DNA of 64,000 nucleotides from Erwinia rhapontici (GCF_012271765.1 NZ_VRKO01000010.1:628884-692883), one strand, 5' to 3'; positions 1-8,712 are shown, counted from the stretch's first letter. Notes: generated by a model not told the origin, from the letters alone. Program-made: numbers and translations.

Positions 1-890
1 ACGTAAGTAAAGGAGGGGGAGCTGAGGTTAATCTGCAACATATCTTCAAAGCCTAGCAGCGACACCTGCTGAGTCAGAAATACATCTTTCCCGACGGTAC
101 GACCCACCTGATGGATGCCGTTCAGGCAGCCAATAATGGCATGTGATGAGTGGCACAGCAGGGCGGTGATCTTATTATTGCTTTCCAGCAAGCGCCGGGT
201 GGCCAGGCGGGCCGCATTCGTCTCTTCCAGGCAGGAAGGCGTCAATTCTTCTTTATAAGGTAAGCCGTAATGCTGCAACGCCATGCGGTAACCGGCCAGA
301 CGCTGAGCGCGGATCTGACAGCGCTCTTCCCCGCCAATATACGCAATATTACGATGCCCACGCTCAATCAGATAGCGTGTGGCCTGGGCCGCGGCCTGGC
401 GGTTGTCCCGCATCACCAGATCGTACTGACCTTCGATCATTGCCTGAGAAACGGTGACCAGCGGCAGTGAGCAGTGGCGAATGGGACCCGGTAAGGTGAG
501 CCGCGTGGCATCATTCGTGAGATAAATAACACCTGCCACCCCCTGGCGGCTGAAGGACAACAGACACTGGACCAGGCGATCTTCATCATCCTGAGGATGA
601 GCAAGAAACACCATATAACCCTGCTGCTCCAGCGCCTGTACAATGCTGGTGATCACCTTAAGGTTAAAGGTATCACTAAAGTCACGCACGATCAGACCAA
701 TCAGATTTGAGGTATTAGAGCGCAGGTTAGCGGCGGCAACGTTATGTACGTAGCCCAGTTCAGTGATGGCCTCTTTTACCTTTTCAATGGTTTGCGCTGA
801 AATCTTCCCTTTTTGACGGAGTACCAGCGACACCGTGGAGACGGAAACTCCCGCCAGTTTTGCCACATCAATGATGCTGACCTTCTTCAT
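1..890 (-). CDS. malI: LacI-family repressor, MalI-like (3' end cut by window)
   Basis: The reading frame starts at the ATG at 890 and runs off the left edge with no stop, so about 296 residues are visible. The N-terminus (MKKVSIIDVAKLAGVSVST) is a LacI-type helix-turn-helix plus hinge. It is followed by a periplasmic-binding-protein-like core with IGLIVRDFSDTFN, YMVFLAHPQDDED and RGHRNIAYIGGEERC. It resembles E. coli MalI, repressor of malXY. The start is preceded by AAGGA at normal spacing. It lies downstream of, and on the same strand as, a PTS permease gene, separated by a hairpin. It probably represses that permease through the AACGTT palindromes at 2503-2529. The inducer is unknown. The family is certain; MalI orthology is likely but not proven. 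Confidence 0.72.
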   Translation of the reverse strand, partial: MKKVSIIDVAKLAGVSVSTVSLVLRQKGKISAQTIEKVKEAITELGYVHNVAAANLRSNTSNLIGLIVRDFSDTFNLKVITSIVQALEQQGYMVFLAHPQDDEDRLVQCLLSFSRQGVAGVIYLTNDATRLTLPGPIRHCSLPLVTVSQAMIEGQYDLVMRDNRQAAAQATRYLIERGHRNIAYIGGEERCQIRAQRLAGYRMALQHYGLPYKEELTPSCLEETNAARLATRRLLESNNKITALLCHSSHAIIGCLNGIHQVGRTVGKDVFLTQQVSLLGFEDMLQINLSSPSFTY

Positions 891-902
891 TGCAATCCTT
901 GT

Positions 903-935
903 AAAAAACGCGTCTCCCGTAGCATACAGGAGACG
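903..935 (-). terminator. Hairpin with T-run between PTS gene and malI
   Basis: Read on the minus strand, CGTCTCC (935-929) pairs perfectly with GGAGACG (917-911) around an 11-nt loop. After two bases comes a run of six T (908-903). It lies in the 59-bp gap between the permease stop and the repressor start. It could act as a partial terminator that lowers repressor expression relative to the permease. Confidence 0.6.
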
Positions 936-949
936 ACGATTTGTGCCAG

Positions 950-2449
950 TTACCGCCCGGTCAGCTGCGTCATTTGCTGAGCGATAAACTGCGCCCGGGC
1001 ACCAAAGATAACCTGAATGCCGTTATCCCCGACGAACACCACGCCGCGTGCGCCCAGATGATACAGCCCGTCTTTATCAACCAGTTCGCTGTCTTCAACT
1101 TCCAGTCGCAGTCGTGTGATACAGGCACCCACGCTGCCAATATTTTTGTTGCCTCCCAGCAGACCGACGATCTCTGTCGCCAGCTCGATATCGCTTTTAT
1201 CTCCGGCGTTAGCGGTGATATCGGCGCGGCCCGGTGTTTTAACGTCCAGACGGCGGATAACAAAACGGAACACCACGTAGTAGATCACTGCCATCGGCAC
1301 ACCGACGATCACGGCGCTGAGGAAGTTGGTCTGGAAGCCATTAAAGGAAGGCAGAATACCGAATGAGATATAGTCAATCAGCCCGGCCGAGAACGATTTG
1401 GCGATATGTGCGTGCAGCAGGTACATACACATATAAGAAAGGCCCGCCATAACGGCGTTAAACACATAGAGGATCGGGGCGACGAAGATAAAGGTAAATT
1501 CTACCGGTTCGGTAATGCCGGTCAGGAAGCAGGTCAGGGCGGCAGAGAACAGAATACCGGCGGCAATTTTTTTGTTTTTGGTATTCGCTTCATGGTACAT
1601 CGCCAGACAGGCGGCGGGCAGAGCGAACAGCATCAGCGGGAATTCCCCCTGCATAAACTTACCGGCGTTCTGATAGCTGTCGCTGCTAAAGGACTTGGTG
1701 CCTTCTTCCAGCATCTTGAACCAGATGGTCTGATCGCCGTGGATAAGCTGCCCGGCCTGGGTGGTGTAGTCCCCAAAGGAGTACCAGAAAGACGGATACC
1801 AGATATGGTGCAGTCCCAGTGGGATCAGCGCACGCTCAACCAGACCAAAGATAAAGGTCGACAGCGCCTGATTATCCCCATTGACCACAATCGACAGGGC
1901 ATCAATGCCCGCCTGGATATGTTGCCAGATATACGGCAAGACCAGGCCGAGCAGGAAAGAGAGGAACGCGGTGGCGATAGCGACAAAACGCTTGCCGGAG
2001 AAGAAACCGAGAAATTCAGGCAGTTGTAAGGTGTGAAAACGGTTGAAGCACCATGCCGCGAGGACGCCGCATATCAGGCCGCCGAACACCCCCATCTGTA
2101 ATGTCGGGATGCCGATCACCATCGCGTACTTACCGCCACTGGCGGCCATTTCCGGTGTAATGTGCATCACGGTACCAATCGTCATATTGGTAATCAGCAC
2201 GGAAACGGTGGCGGCCAGCGCCGCGATACCGGATTCAGAAGCCAGACCGACAGCCGAACCGACCGCAAACAGTAGCGGTAAGTTATCGAAGATGACCCCA
2301 CCGGCATTCATCATCAGCGGCAGATGGAATTTATCCCCGAAGGCCAGTAACAACCCTGCTGCGGGCAGCAGTGAAATGGGCAGCATCAGCGCGCGGCCTA
2401 TCATCGACAGTTTTGAAAGCGATTTAACGAACCCGGTAAAAAAACGCAT
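950..2449 (-). CDS. PTS permease, glucose/maltose-type EIICB
   Basis: This is a 499-residue membrane permease of the PtsG/MalX glucose-glucoside PTS family, which imports and phosphorylates a hexose or glucoside. The EIIC domain fills roughly residues 1-390, with the family motifs GRALMLPISLLPAAG, ERALIPLGLHHIW and FLTGITEPVEFTF. The EIIB domain follows, with the phosphorylated cysteine at about residue 443 in ACITRLRLEV. There is no fused EIIA, so a separate EIIA such as Crr is expected. The motifs sit closer to PtsG than to E. coli MalX, although the neighbouring repressor is MalI-like. The substrate is therefore open (glucose, maltose or another glucoside). The start is supported by AGGAG a few bases upstream. 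It forms a unit with malI downstream. Confidence 0.85.
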   Translation of the reverse strand: MRFFTGFVKSLSKLSMIGRALMLPISLLPAAGLLLAFGDKFHLPLMMNAGGVIFDNLPLLFAVGSAVGLASESGIAALAATVSVLITNMTIGTVMHITPEMAASGGKYAMVIGIPTLQMGVFGGLICGVLAAWCFNRFHTLQLPEFLGFFSGKRFVAIATAFLSFLLGLVLPYIWQHIQAGIDALSIVVNGDNQALSTFIFGLVERALIPLGLHHIWYPSFWYSFGDYTTQAGQLIHGDQTIWFKMLEEGTKSFSSDSYQNAGKFMQGEFPLMLFALPAACLAMYHEANTKNKKIAAGILFSAALTCFLTGITEPVEFTFIFVAPILYVFNAVMAGLSYMCMYLLHAHIAKSFSAGLIDYISFGILPSFNGFQTNFLSAVIVGVPMAVIYYVVFRFVIRRLDVKTPGRADITANAGDKSDIELATEIVGLLGGNKNIGSVGACITRLRLEVEDSELVDKDGLYHLGARGVVFVGDNGIQVIFGARAQFIAQQMTQLTGR

Positions 2450-2502
2450 GGTGTCTCCTGCTGGGACAGAGTTTTAAGTATGAGTGTGCGTAATTAAAAT
2501 CA

Positions 2503-2529
2503 GTAGAACGTTTTAGTAGAACGTTCTAC
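2503..2529. promoter_or_regulatory. Tandem AACGTT-centred operators (MalI-type)
   Basis: GTAGAACGTTCTAC (2516-2529) is a perfect 14-bp palindrome. It abuts a second, imperfect copy, GTAGAACGTTTTAG (2503-2516). The pair begins 54 bp upstream of the PTS gene start. A central CG and an AACGTT core are typical of LacI-family operators. The E. coli MalI operator, as remembered, also centres on AACGTT. The likely ligand is the MalI-like repressor encoded downstream. This is an inference from pattern and position. Confidence 0.65.
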
Positions 2530-2600
2530 CTATAGTTATGTAGTGTGTTTATTTCCGCAACGAAAATGTCACACCGGGTCAGATCAAATTGTTATTTTAT

Positions 2601-2626
2601 GACGCAGCTCTGAAAGCTGCTGCGTC
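2601..2626. terminator. Hairpin between DUF1275 gene and PTS control region
   Basis: GACGCAGC (2601-2608) pairs perfectly with GCTGCGTC (2619-2626) around a 10-nt loop. It lies just after the minus-strand DUF1275 gene. The following minus-strand bases are A/T-rich but contain no real T-run, so terminator function is only suggested. Confidence 0.4.
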
Positions 2627-2667
2627 AGGCAGGAGGCAAAAGGACATTATCAGGAAAGGAAACGGCG

Positions 2668-3399
2668 TTAGCGTCGGGCCATCTGTACAGCGATGGCAAT
2701 CGAACTGAGGGCGATCACCACCAGAAAGCCCCCCACCGCAATCATTGAACTAAAGCCAAACTGGTTAAATAGCAGCAAGCCGGCGATGCCGCCCGACAGG
2801 AATGAGAGGATGGTGATCAGGTGGGTAATAAACTGTTTGCGCTGAACGTTGACCTCTTTTGACGGGTCGCGACGAAACAGGGTTGCCAGCAAAGAACCCA
2901 GCGCAATGCCAGCGTCCGTCAGCGTGCCGGTGATATGCGTTGAGCGCACACGGCCATTTGATAGCTGCGTAGAGGTGGCGTTGTGGATCCCCATTAAAAA
3001 GCCGAGAAACACCAGCACCTCACGGTTATTGCCGGAAGAGTAGAACAACAGTTCAAACGCCGACATCATCATCAACAATACCCCTTCAGTCAGCAGGATA
3101 AGGCTGAAGATGGTGCGGATATTATTTCTGATACCGACGATCACCATCATGCGGGCGGTGACGCAGCCGGTCACAAAAGCAGTAATGATGGCGAGGAGAA
3201 AGGTCAGGTCGCGGATATCAACGCGGGAGATTTCAGTCGAGAGCTGGGAGGTGTTACCGGACATGTGCGAAGGGAAGACGCCGAACGCGCCCAGTGCCAT
3301 GGCATTGAGTAGCCCGGCGCTGGTGGCCAGCACCAGGGCCAGATAGCGGTCTTCCGTGTGACGGCGTTCACGCTTTCGTTTGATCATCATGTTTAACAT
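2668..3399 (-). CDS. YoaK/DUF1275 family inner-membrane protein
   Basis: A 243-residue protein with about six hydrophobic segments. Recognisable DUF1275 features are the early segment LALVLATSAGLLNAMALGAFGVF with SHMSGNTSQLS, and the central MGIHNATSTQLSNGRVRSTHITGTLTD. Its function is unknown; the family is widespread in proteobacteria. The first residues (MLNMMIKRKRERR) offer several possible starts, so the N-terminus is uncertain by a few residues. It appears monocistronic. A palindrome follows at 2601-2626. Confidence 0.75.
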   Translation of the reverse strand: MLNMMIKRKRERRHTEDRYLALVLATSAGLLNAMALGAFGVFPSHMSGNTSQLSTEISRVDIRDLTFLLAIITAFVTGCVTARMMVIVGIRNNIRTIFSLILLTEGVLLMMMSAFELLFYSSGNNREVLVFLGFLMGIHNATSTQLSNGRVRSTHITGTLTDAGIALGSLLATLFRRDPSKEVNVQRKQFITHLITILSFLSGGIAGLLLFNQFGFSSMIAVGGFLVVIALSSIAIAVQMARR

Positions 3400-3702
3400 T
3401 ATCGCCCCTTATTCTGCATGCTGGCGCTTCAGTCTGACTGATGGCCGGGTAATTAAGGCAATGTAGCGCATTGGTGTGGAATGTGTTGGCAGGATGAACC
3501 CGCTGCCTGATATTCCAGACAGGTCTGATGCTGATTCTGTGGTTACCCATACTTAGTTCAATTTCTGTCAATAAAACCCCGGTATTTTGGTGGAAGAATC
3601 CTATTCTTAATTCTGCACTCTCGCACAGGGCGATCGGCTGTGAGCAGGGACACATCTGGCGTAATCTCCGGTAAAATTCCCGCTGATTTGTCCGCCAGCC
3701 CT
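3400..3702. other. Divergent intergenic region, no gene seen
   Basis: About 300 bp between the minus-strand DUF1275 gene and the plus-strand HD-GYP gene. I see no convincing reading frame or RNA. It must hold the promoter of the DUF1275 gene, but no clear sigma-70 hexamers stood out. Confidence 0.4.
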
Positions 3703-3729
3703 GCAGATTTTTTGTTGATCTGCCGATAG
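3703..3729 (+). promoter_or_regulatory. Candidate sigma-28 promoter for the HD-GYP gene
   Basis: GCCGATAG (3722-3729) matches the FliA -10 box GCCGATAA at 7 of 8 positions. The -35 position at the usual 11-nt spacing reads GCAGATTT and matches TAAAGTTT at only 4 of 8. It lies 41 bp before the HD-GYP start. The motif is weaker than the sites at 9221, 34229 and 36098. Confidence 0.35.
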
Positions 3730-3769
3730 TAATGAAGGAATGGAATTCACATTGTCAGGGGGAGGCCGG

Positions 3770-4993
3770 ATGATCATCAGTATTGCGGTGAATGAACTGC
3801 AAACGGGGATGTATTTATACAAGCTGGATGTGTTCTGGCTTAAGCACCCGTTGGTACATAATGAGATGCTGCTGTCTGACGCCGTACACATCCATGCCAT
3901 CCAGCAAAGCGATGTTCGTGAGGTGTGGATCGATCTGTCCCGTGGCCGAGGCCCTGAGGTGAAAATCCGCGAAGGGGCACCGTTGACACAACCGATTGCA
4001 GAGGTTCCCGCTGTTTACGAACCGCAGTCTGTTGCTGAAGATGCCGTCGTGACGATGCAGAGTGAAATGGCACAGGCAAATAAAATCTGCCTCGCGGCAA
4101 AAGGCCCGGTGATGGCGATGTTCAGCGATGCGCGGTTGGGTAAAACCATTGATGCTGAGAGTACCGTCCCGCTGGTGAATGATATCGCCGGATCGCTCAA
4201 CCGCCATCCGGCGGCATTGCTCAGCGTGGTGCGTCTGAAATCCCATGATGATTACACGTATCTTCACTCCGTGGCTGTCTGTGCACTGATGCTGTCGCTG
4301 GCATCACAGCTGGAGCTGGACGAGGCGCAGGCGAAACGCGCCGGGATGGCGGGGCTGCTGCATGATGTGGGCAAAGCGGCGATACCGCTGGCGATCCTCA
4401 ACAAACCTGGCAAGCTGACGGATGAAGAGTTCGATATCATGAAATTCCATCCGGTGGCGGGGGCGGAGATCCTGCGTCTGAGCGGAGCCGATGACGATTT
4501 GCAGGATGTGGCATTACACCATCACGAGAAAGTGAATGGCAGCGGTTATCCGCACGGGCTGCGCGCCAATGGCATCTCGTTGTTATCGCGTATGGCGGCC
4601 ATCTGTGATGTCTACGATGCCGTCACTTCCGAACGTCCTTATAAAGCAGGCTGGAACCCGGCCAGTGCGATGCACCAGATGGCGAACTGGCCTGGGCACT
4701 TCGACCGCAAACTGCTGTATGCCTTTGTCAAAGCGGTGGGCATCTATCCCGTTGGCTCACTGGTGCGCCTGTCGTCAGGGCGTCTTGGGGTGGTGATTGA
4801 ACCCGGAGACCATTCGCTGCTGCAACCCAAAGTCTGCGTTTTCTTCTCACTGAATAGTGGAAAACGACTGACGCCGCACGTCATTGATCTGGCCAGTCTG
4901 CACTGTGAAGACAACATCGTGGGACCCGAAGAGGTAAACCGCTGGCCGGAGTTAGATGTGAATTCTCTGTGGCAGCAGCCTGTTAGCGCCTGA
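3770..4993 (+). CDS. HD-GYP cyclic-di-GMP phosphodiesterase (DUF3391 + HD-GYP)
   Basis: A 407-residue protein predicted to hydrolyse cyclic di-GMP and so favour motility over EPS or biofilm. The N-terminal 120 or so residues resemble DUF3391 (VNELQTGMYLYKLDVFWLKHP). The HD-GYP domain follows, with LLHDVGKAAIP near residue 197 and HHHEKVNGSGYPHGL near residue 252, so both metal-binding and GYP signatures are intact. I chose the ATG at 3770 because GGGGGAGG lies just upstream; an in-frame ATG at 3740 has no such site. It stands alone between the YoaK-type gene and otsBA, upstream of the flagellar genes. A weak sigma-28-like promoter suggests possible membership of the flagellar regulon. Confidence 0.88.
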   Translation: MIISIAVNELQTGMYLYKLDVFWLKHPLVHNEMLLSDAVHIHAIQQSDVREVWIDLSRGRGPEVKIREGAPLTQPIAEVPAVYEPQSVAEDAVVTMQSEMAQANKICLAAKGPVMAMFSDARLGKTIDAESTVPLVNDIAGSLNRHPAALLSVVRLKSHDDYTYLHSVAVCALMLSLASQLELDEAQAKRAGMAGLLHDVGKAAIPLAILNKPGKLTDEEFDIMKFHPVAGAEILRLSGADDDLQDVALHHHEKVNGSGYPHGLRANGISLLSRMAAICDVYDAVTSERPYKAGWNPASAMHQMANWPGHFDRKLLYAFVKAVGIYPVGSLVRLSSGRLGVVIEPGDHSLLQPKVCVFFSLNSGKRLTPHVIDLASLHCEDNIVGPEEVNRWPELDVNSLWQQPVSA

Positions 4994-5017
4994 TTTCTGG
5001 CGGGATCTGGAAACCCC

Positions 5018-5028
5018 GCTATACTTTA
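5018..5028 (+). promoter_or_regulatory. Sigma-S-type -10 element upstream of otsB
   Basis: GCTATACTTTA matches the extended sigma-S -10 consensus KCTATACTTAA at 10 of 11 positions. It lies about 150 bp before otsB. In E. coli otsBA is a classical RpoS-dependent osmotic and stationary-phase operon, so the match fits. The start site is predicted near 5034. Confidence 0.55.
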
Positions 5029-5178
5029 GTCTGATGTTGTCTGCACTGAGGGCCGACGCATGAGATTTCCTGCCCTCGACCACGTCTGACGACAGGTCCC
5101 GTTTACCCCGTTCGTCAGGCTACGCTGTCCCCCTCATTGTCAGCAGCATCTTCTGAAACCCTAACTCAGGAGGAATGT

Positions 5179-5958
5179 GTGACAACGCAAACAGATTTCG
5201 TTCCCCCACTCCAGGCAGATACCCGCTACGCCTTTTTCTTTGATGTGGACGGCACCCTGGCAGCGATTAAGCCGCGGCCCGATGAGGTTTCTATTCCGGC
5301 GCAGGCGCTGGACGATCTCAAACGGCTGGCACATCGCTGCGAGGGGGCCGTGGCACTGATCTCCGGTCGGCCAATTGATCAACTGGATGCGCTGGCGTCT
5401 CCGCTCGTGTTGCCGATGGCTGGCGTACACGGCGCGGAACGACGTGACAGCGAAGGGCATATCACGCGCATCTCTCTCGACCCCGACACCGTCAGGACGC
5501 TCAATCGTGAACTGACCTCGGCGCTCGCCGCACTGCCAGGCACCACGCTGGAAAGTAAAGGCATGGCGTTTGCCCTGCACTATCGTCAGGCAGCAGAGCA
5601 TCAGCATGCGGTGGAACAGTTGGCGGAAGCCTGTGTTGCGCGCTTCCCGGAACTGGTGCAGCAACCCGGCAAGTGTGTGGTGGAGCTGAAACCCCGGGGC
5701 GTAAACAAAGGCGCCGCCATTGATGATTTTATGCAGCAGCCTCCGTTCGCCGGGCGTGTCCCGGTGTTTCTCGGAGATGATTTGACCGATGAGGCAGGGT
5801 TTACCACGGTCAATGCCCTGGACGGCATTTCCATTAAAGTCGGTGCCGGCCCCAGCAACGCGCGGGGACATCTCAGTGATGTTGCTGCCGTTTATGTCTG
5901 GCTGGAACAGGCACGATTAAAACTAGATGAAGACGTTTTAACGTCAGAAAGGAGTTAA
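5179..5958 (+). CDS. otsB: Trehalose-6-phosphate phosphatase
   Basis: A 259-residue HAD-superfamily phosphatase that converts trehalose-6-phosphate to trehalose, the second step of osmoprotectant synthesis. The catalytic motif FFFDVDGTLA places the nucleophile at Asp22. The late motif FLGDDLTDEAGF supplies the metal-binding acidic residues. I chose the GTG at 5179 because CAGGAGG ends six bases upstream and the product then begins like E. coli OtsB. An in-frame ATG at 5137 lacks a ribosome site. The stop at 5956-5958 overlaps the AAGGAG that serves otsA, so the two are translationally linked. Confidence 0.93.
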   Translation: MTTQTDFVPPLQADTRYAFFFDVDGTLAAIKPRPDEVSIPAQALDDLKRLAHRCEGAVALISGRPIDQLDALASPLVLPMAGVHGAERRDSEGHITRISLDPDTVRTLNRELTSALAALPGTTLESKGMAFALHYRQAAEHQHAVEQLAEACVARFPELVQQPGKCVVELKPRGVNKGAAIDDFMQQPPFAGRVPVFLGDDLTDEAGFTTVNALDGISIKVGAGPSNARGHLSDVAAVYVWLEQARLKLDEDVLTSERS

Positions 5959-5962
5959 GGTT

Positions 5963-7393
5963 ATGAGTCGCTTAGTTGTTGTATCTAACCGTATTGCCAT
6001 CCCGGATGGCAGTAAGGCCAGTGCAGGGGGGCTCACCGTCGGGATTGTCGATGCGCTGAAATCCACAGGAGGCGTCTGGTATGGCTGGAATGGAGACATT
6101 AATGAAATCGGTGAGGATGATGACGAACTCAACATGCTTGAGCAGGATGGCATCACTTATGCCTCCTTTGGTCTGAACCAGAACGATTATGACCTTTATT
6201 ACCTTCAGTTCTCGAATGCCGTACTGTGGCCTGCCTTTCATTACCGCCTTGACCTGGTGAATTTCCAGCGCGAAGCGTGGGAGGGTTATCGTCGCGTGAA
6301 CATTCAGCTGGCGCAGCGTTTAAAGCCGCTATTGAAAGAAGACGATGTGCTGTGGATCCATGATTACCATCTGCTGCCGTTTGCCGCTGAGCTGCGTAAG
6401 CTGGGCATTAATAATCGCATTGGTTTCTTCCTGCATATCCCGTTCCCAACGCCGGAAATCTTCAACGCGCTGCCCCCTCATGCCGATTTGCTGGAGATGA
6501 TGTGCGATTACGATCTGCTGGGCTTCCAGACAGAAAGCGACCGCATCGCGTTTCTGGAGTGTGTGTCACTGCTGACTCCGCTGTCCACCCAGGGGAAATC
6601 GCATCGTGCGTTTGGTAACCGGTTCTCCACCGAAGTTTATCCGATAGGGATTGAGCCAGACAGTATCAAAGAGATGGCTGAAGGCCCGCTACCACCGAAA
6701 ATGGTGGCCATGAAAAAAGATTTAGGTGATGCGCAGAACATCATTGCCTGTGAGCGGCTCGACTATTCGAAAGGATTGCCGGAGCGTTTTCTCGCCTATG
6801 AGGCGCTGCTGGAAAACTACCCACAGCATCATGGGAAAATCCGCTACTCACAGATTGCGCCGACTTCGCGCGGTGATGTGCAGGCCTATCAGGACATTCG
6901 CCACCAGCTGGAAACGGAAGCAGGGCGCATCAATGGTAAGTATGGCACGCTGGGCTGGACGCCTCTCTACTACCTGAACCAGCATTTTGACCGCCGACTG
7001 CTGATGAAGATATTCCGTCTGACGGATATCGGCCTCGTGACGCCGTTGCGTGATGGCATGAATCTGGTGGCGAAAGAGTATGTGGCGGCACAGGACCCGG
7101 ATGATCCCGGCGTGCTGGTGCTGTCACGCTTCGCCGGGGCGGCCAATGAACTCACATCAGCCCTGATCGTCAATCCTTACGATCGGGATGAGGTTGCTGC
7201 CGCACTGAATCAGGCGATGACCATGTCGCGGACGGAGCGAATATCGCGCTACAACGACATGATGACTGTACTGCGCCAAAACGACATCACCCACTGGCGT
7301 GAGAGCTACCTGAAAGATCTGCGGGCGTTGCCGCAGGAAGGGCGGGTGCAGGAAAAGGAGAGTAATGTGGCCGCCTTTCCCAAACTCGCCTGA
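5963..7393 (+). CDS. otsA: Trehalose-6-phosphate synthase
   Basis: A 476-residue GT20 enzyme joining UDP-glucose and glucose-6-phosphate. Visible signatures are the N-terminal [14 protein letters not shown] loop, [33 protein letters not shown] and the sugar-nucleotide site [14 protein letters not shown]. Length matches enterobacterial OtsA (about 474). The start follows the AAGGAG in the end of otsB, with only 4 bp between the genes. Sigma-S control of the operon is suggested by the promoter at 5018. A terminator follows at 7429. Confidence 0.95.
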   Translation: MSRLVVVSNRIAIPDGSKASAGGLTVGIVDALKSTGGVWYGWNGDINEIGEDDDELNMLEQDGITYASFGLNQNDYDLYYLQFSNAVLWPAFHYRLDLVNFQREAWEGYRRVNIQLAQRLKPLLKEDDVLWIHDYHLLPFAAELRKLGINNRIGFFLHIPFPTPEIFNALPPHADLLEMMCDYDLLGFQTESDRIAFLECVSLLTPLSTQGKSHRAFGNRFSTEVYPIGIEPDSIKEMAEGPLPPKMVAMKKDLGDAQNIIACERLDYSKGLPERFLAYEALLENYPQHHGKIRYSQIAPTSRGDVQAYQDIRHQLETEAGRINGKYGTLGWTPLYYLNQHFDRRLLMKIFRLTDIGLVTPLRDGMNLVAKEYVAAQDPDDPGVLVLSRFAGAANELTSALIVNPYDRDEVAAALNQAMTMSRTERISRYNDMMTVLRQNDITHWRESYLKDLRALPQEGRVQEKESNVAAFPKLA

Positions 7394-7428
7394 TAAGACG
7401 GTCCAGCCTAAATAAGAACGGTTCGTAA

Positions 7429-7452
7429 CAGGGGGCGATGCCCCCTGATTTT
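7429..7452 (+). terminator. Terminator after otsBA
   Basis: CAGGGGGC (7429-7436) pairs perfectly with GCCCCCTG (7440-7447) over a GAT loop. It is followed by ATTTTAT, a short T-rich tail. Confidence 0.75.
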
Positions 7453-8021
7453 ATGGCCCCCCGCTTAACCATTCCCGATCACCACATCGCTATTTATGCG
7501 GTTAATTGTGGAAAAAACACCCATCCGGCCCATAGAAACTAAAAAAAATCCACTTTTCACTAAAGAAAGTTGGTCTTTTGTCGATACTCATAGGGTAATT
7601 CCTAAAACTCCCGCCAAAACATTCATATCACTTATGTAACGCTTGTTTACATCTGCTGTCACAGGCTGAACGTAAGAGGTTGACTGCTTACAAAGCATTA
7701 TCACTTCCTGTAAAAAACCTGCGCTATGTCACATTTTTGACTTCATGTAGCTGTCAGATACTCACCGTGAGTAACTAACCATACTCGTCTGCTTCACTGT
7801 CTTTTCTGGCATTAAATCCTGTTTATTTTATTTATTGCGAGATTAATGCTCGGTGTTTGCCGCTTCGTCTCAGCCGGTTCGCTTTAATATACCAATTAGT
7901 CCGCTTTTGGACTGGTGATGGTTACTCACGGTGTGAAATTTACAAAAAATGACCGAAATGGTTAGTTAGTGAGCTAATCAACAGTATTGCTGATGGGTTT
8001 TTGGGAAGTATTTGCCTTAAA
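7453..8021. other. Extended flhDC upstream region with long inverted repeat
   Basis: About 570 bp of A/T-rich DNA with no credible gene. It contains a 13-bp inverted repeat, CACCGTGAGTAAC (7763-7775) against GTTACTCACGGTG (7921-7933), arms 145 bp apart. TAGGGTAATTCCTA (7591-7604) is a weak RcsAB-like sequence (10 of 14). In enterobacteria this position collects flhDC regulators. I cannot assign specific proteins beyond the CRP and Rcs sites nearer the gene. Confidence 0.45.
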
Positions 8022-8041
8022 AATGTGATCTACGTCACACT
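8022..8041 (+). promoter_or_regulatory. CRP site upstream of flhDC
   Basis: TGTGA-TCTACG-TCACA (8024-8039) is an exact match to the core CRP half-sites with the standard 6-bp spacer. Its centre, 8031.5, is 71.5 bp before the predicted flhDC start site near 8103. That is the distance known for the activating CRP site of E. coli flhDC. Confidence 0.85.
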
Positions 8042-8067
8042 TTATCTAAAATTCGGCTGGCTTCTCG

Positions 8068-8096
8068 TTGTATCCCACGAATAGAGGGGATAGAGT
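8068..8096 (+). promoter_or_regulatory. Predicted flhDC core promoter
   Basis: TTGTAT (8068-8073) and TAGAGT (8091-8096) are separated by 17 bp and would start transcription near 8103. Both hexamers are imperfect, as expected for a CRP-dependent promoter. The call rests mainly on correct placement relative to the CRP site and the RcsAB box. The leader would be about 256 nt. Confidence 0.5.
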
Positions 8097-8106
8097 TGCC
8101 TTGTTT

Positions 8107-8120
8107 TCGGAATAGTCTTA
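8107..8120 (+). promoter_or_regulatory. RcsAB-type box at flhDC start site
   Basis: TCGGAATAGTCTTA matches the remembered E. coli flhDC RcsAB box (TAGGAAAAATCTTA) at 11 of 14 positions. It falls at about +5 to +18 of the predicted start site, close to the E. coli +4 to +17 placement. It would let RcsB, with or without RcsA, repress flagella. Confidence 0.6.
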
Positions 8121-8358
8121 AAAGAATGTAACAAGAAGTCACGGACGGGGTCAGGGAAGAGAGGGCTCAGGAAAGGCCACTGGCAAAATGAATTCATGAT
8201 TATTTCCTGGCTTGGTTTGCCGAAAAACAAGACAGCTTATTTATACGTTTGGCGTTTGCCACTAAATTTTTTGCCATCTTTAGATTTACCAACCAGCAAC
8301 CATGGTAGCGGCCTCAGCCGCACACGTTAAAAGTAGTGTCAGTCAGGATGGAAAAAAA

Positions 8359-8712
8359 ATGGGTACATCAGAATTACTCAAACATATTTACGACATCAAC
8401 TTGTCATATTTATTGCTCGCACAACGTTTAATTAACCAGGAAAAAGCTTCAGCAATGTTCCGTCTGGGCATCGATGAGCCAATGGCCGATGCGCTTGCAG
8501 GATTAACATTGCCCGAAATGGTTAAGCTGGCCGAAACCAATCAATTGGTGTGTCAGTTCCGTTTCAACGATCACAAGTCAATCAGCCGTCTCACTCAGGA
8601 ATCTCGCGTGGACGACTTACAACAGATCCATACAGGCATCTTGTTATCTAGTCGTTTATTACGTGATGTCTCGAAAGATGATGAGACACCGAAAAAGAGA
8701 GTGGCGAGCTAA
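8359..8712 (+). CDS. flhD: Flagellar master regulator subunit FlhD
   Basis: A 117-residue subunit of the FlhD4C2 activator, which switches on class 2 flagellar genes. The sequence starts [19 protein letters not shown] and contains [24 protein letters not shown] and [19 protein letters not shown], all very close to E. coli FlhD (116 residues). I chose the ATG at 8359 on this homology. An in-frame upstream ATG at 8302 would add 19 residues not found in the family. The stop shares its last base with the flhC start, so the pair is tightly coupled. Control is through the CRP and Rcs sites upstream. Confidence 0.96.
   Translation: MGTSELLKHIYDINLSYLLLAQRLINQEKASAMFRLGIDEPMADALAGLTLPEMVKLAETNQLVCQFRFNDHKSISRLTQESRVDDLQQIHTGILLSSRLLRDVSKDDETPKKRVAS

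Noticed and set aside
950-1366. Open frames on the plus strand opposite the PTS gene
   Set aside because: Shadow frames; the minus strand encodes a complete EIICB protein over the same bases.
3368-3655. 95-codon minus-strand frame overlapping the start of the DUF1275 gene
   Set aside because: Low-complexity, no family resemblance, and it overlaps the likely promoter region.
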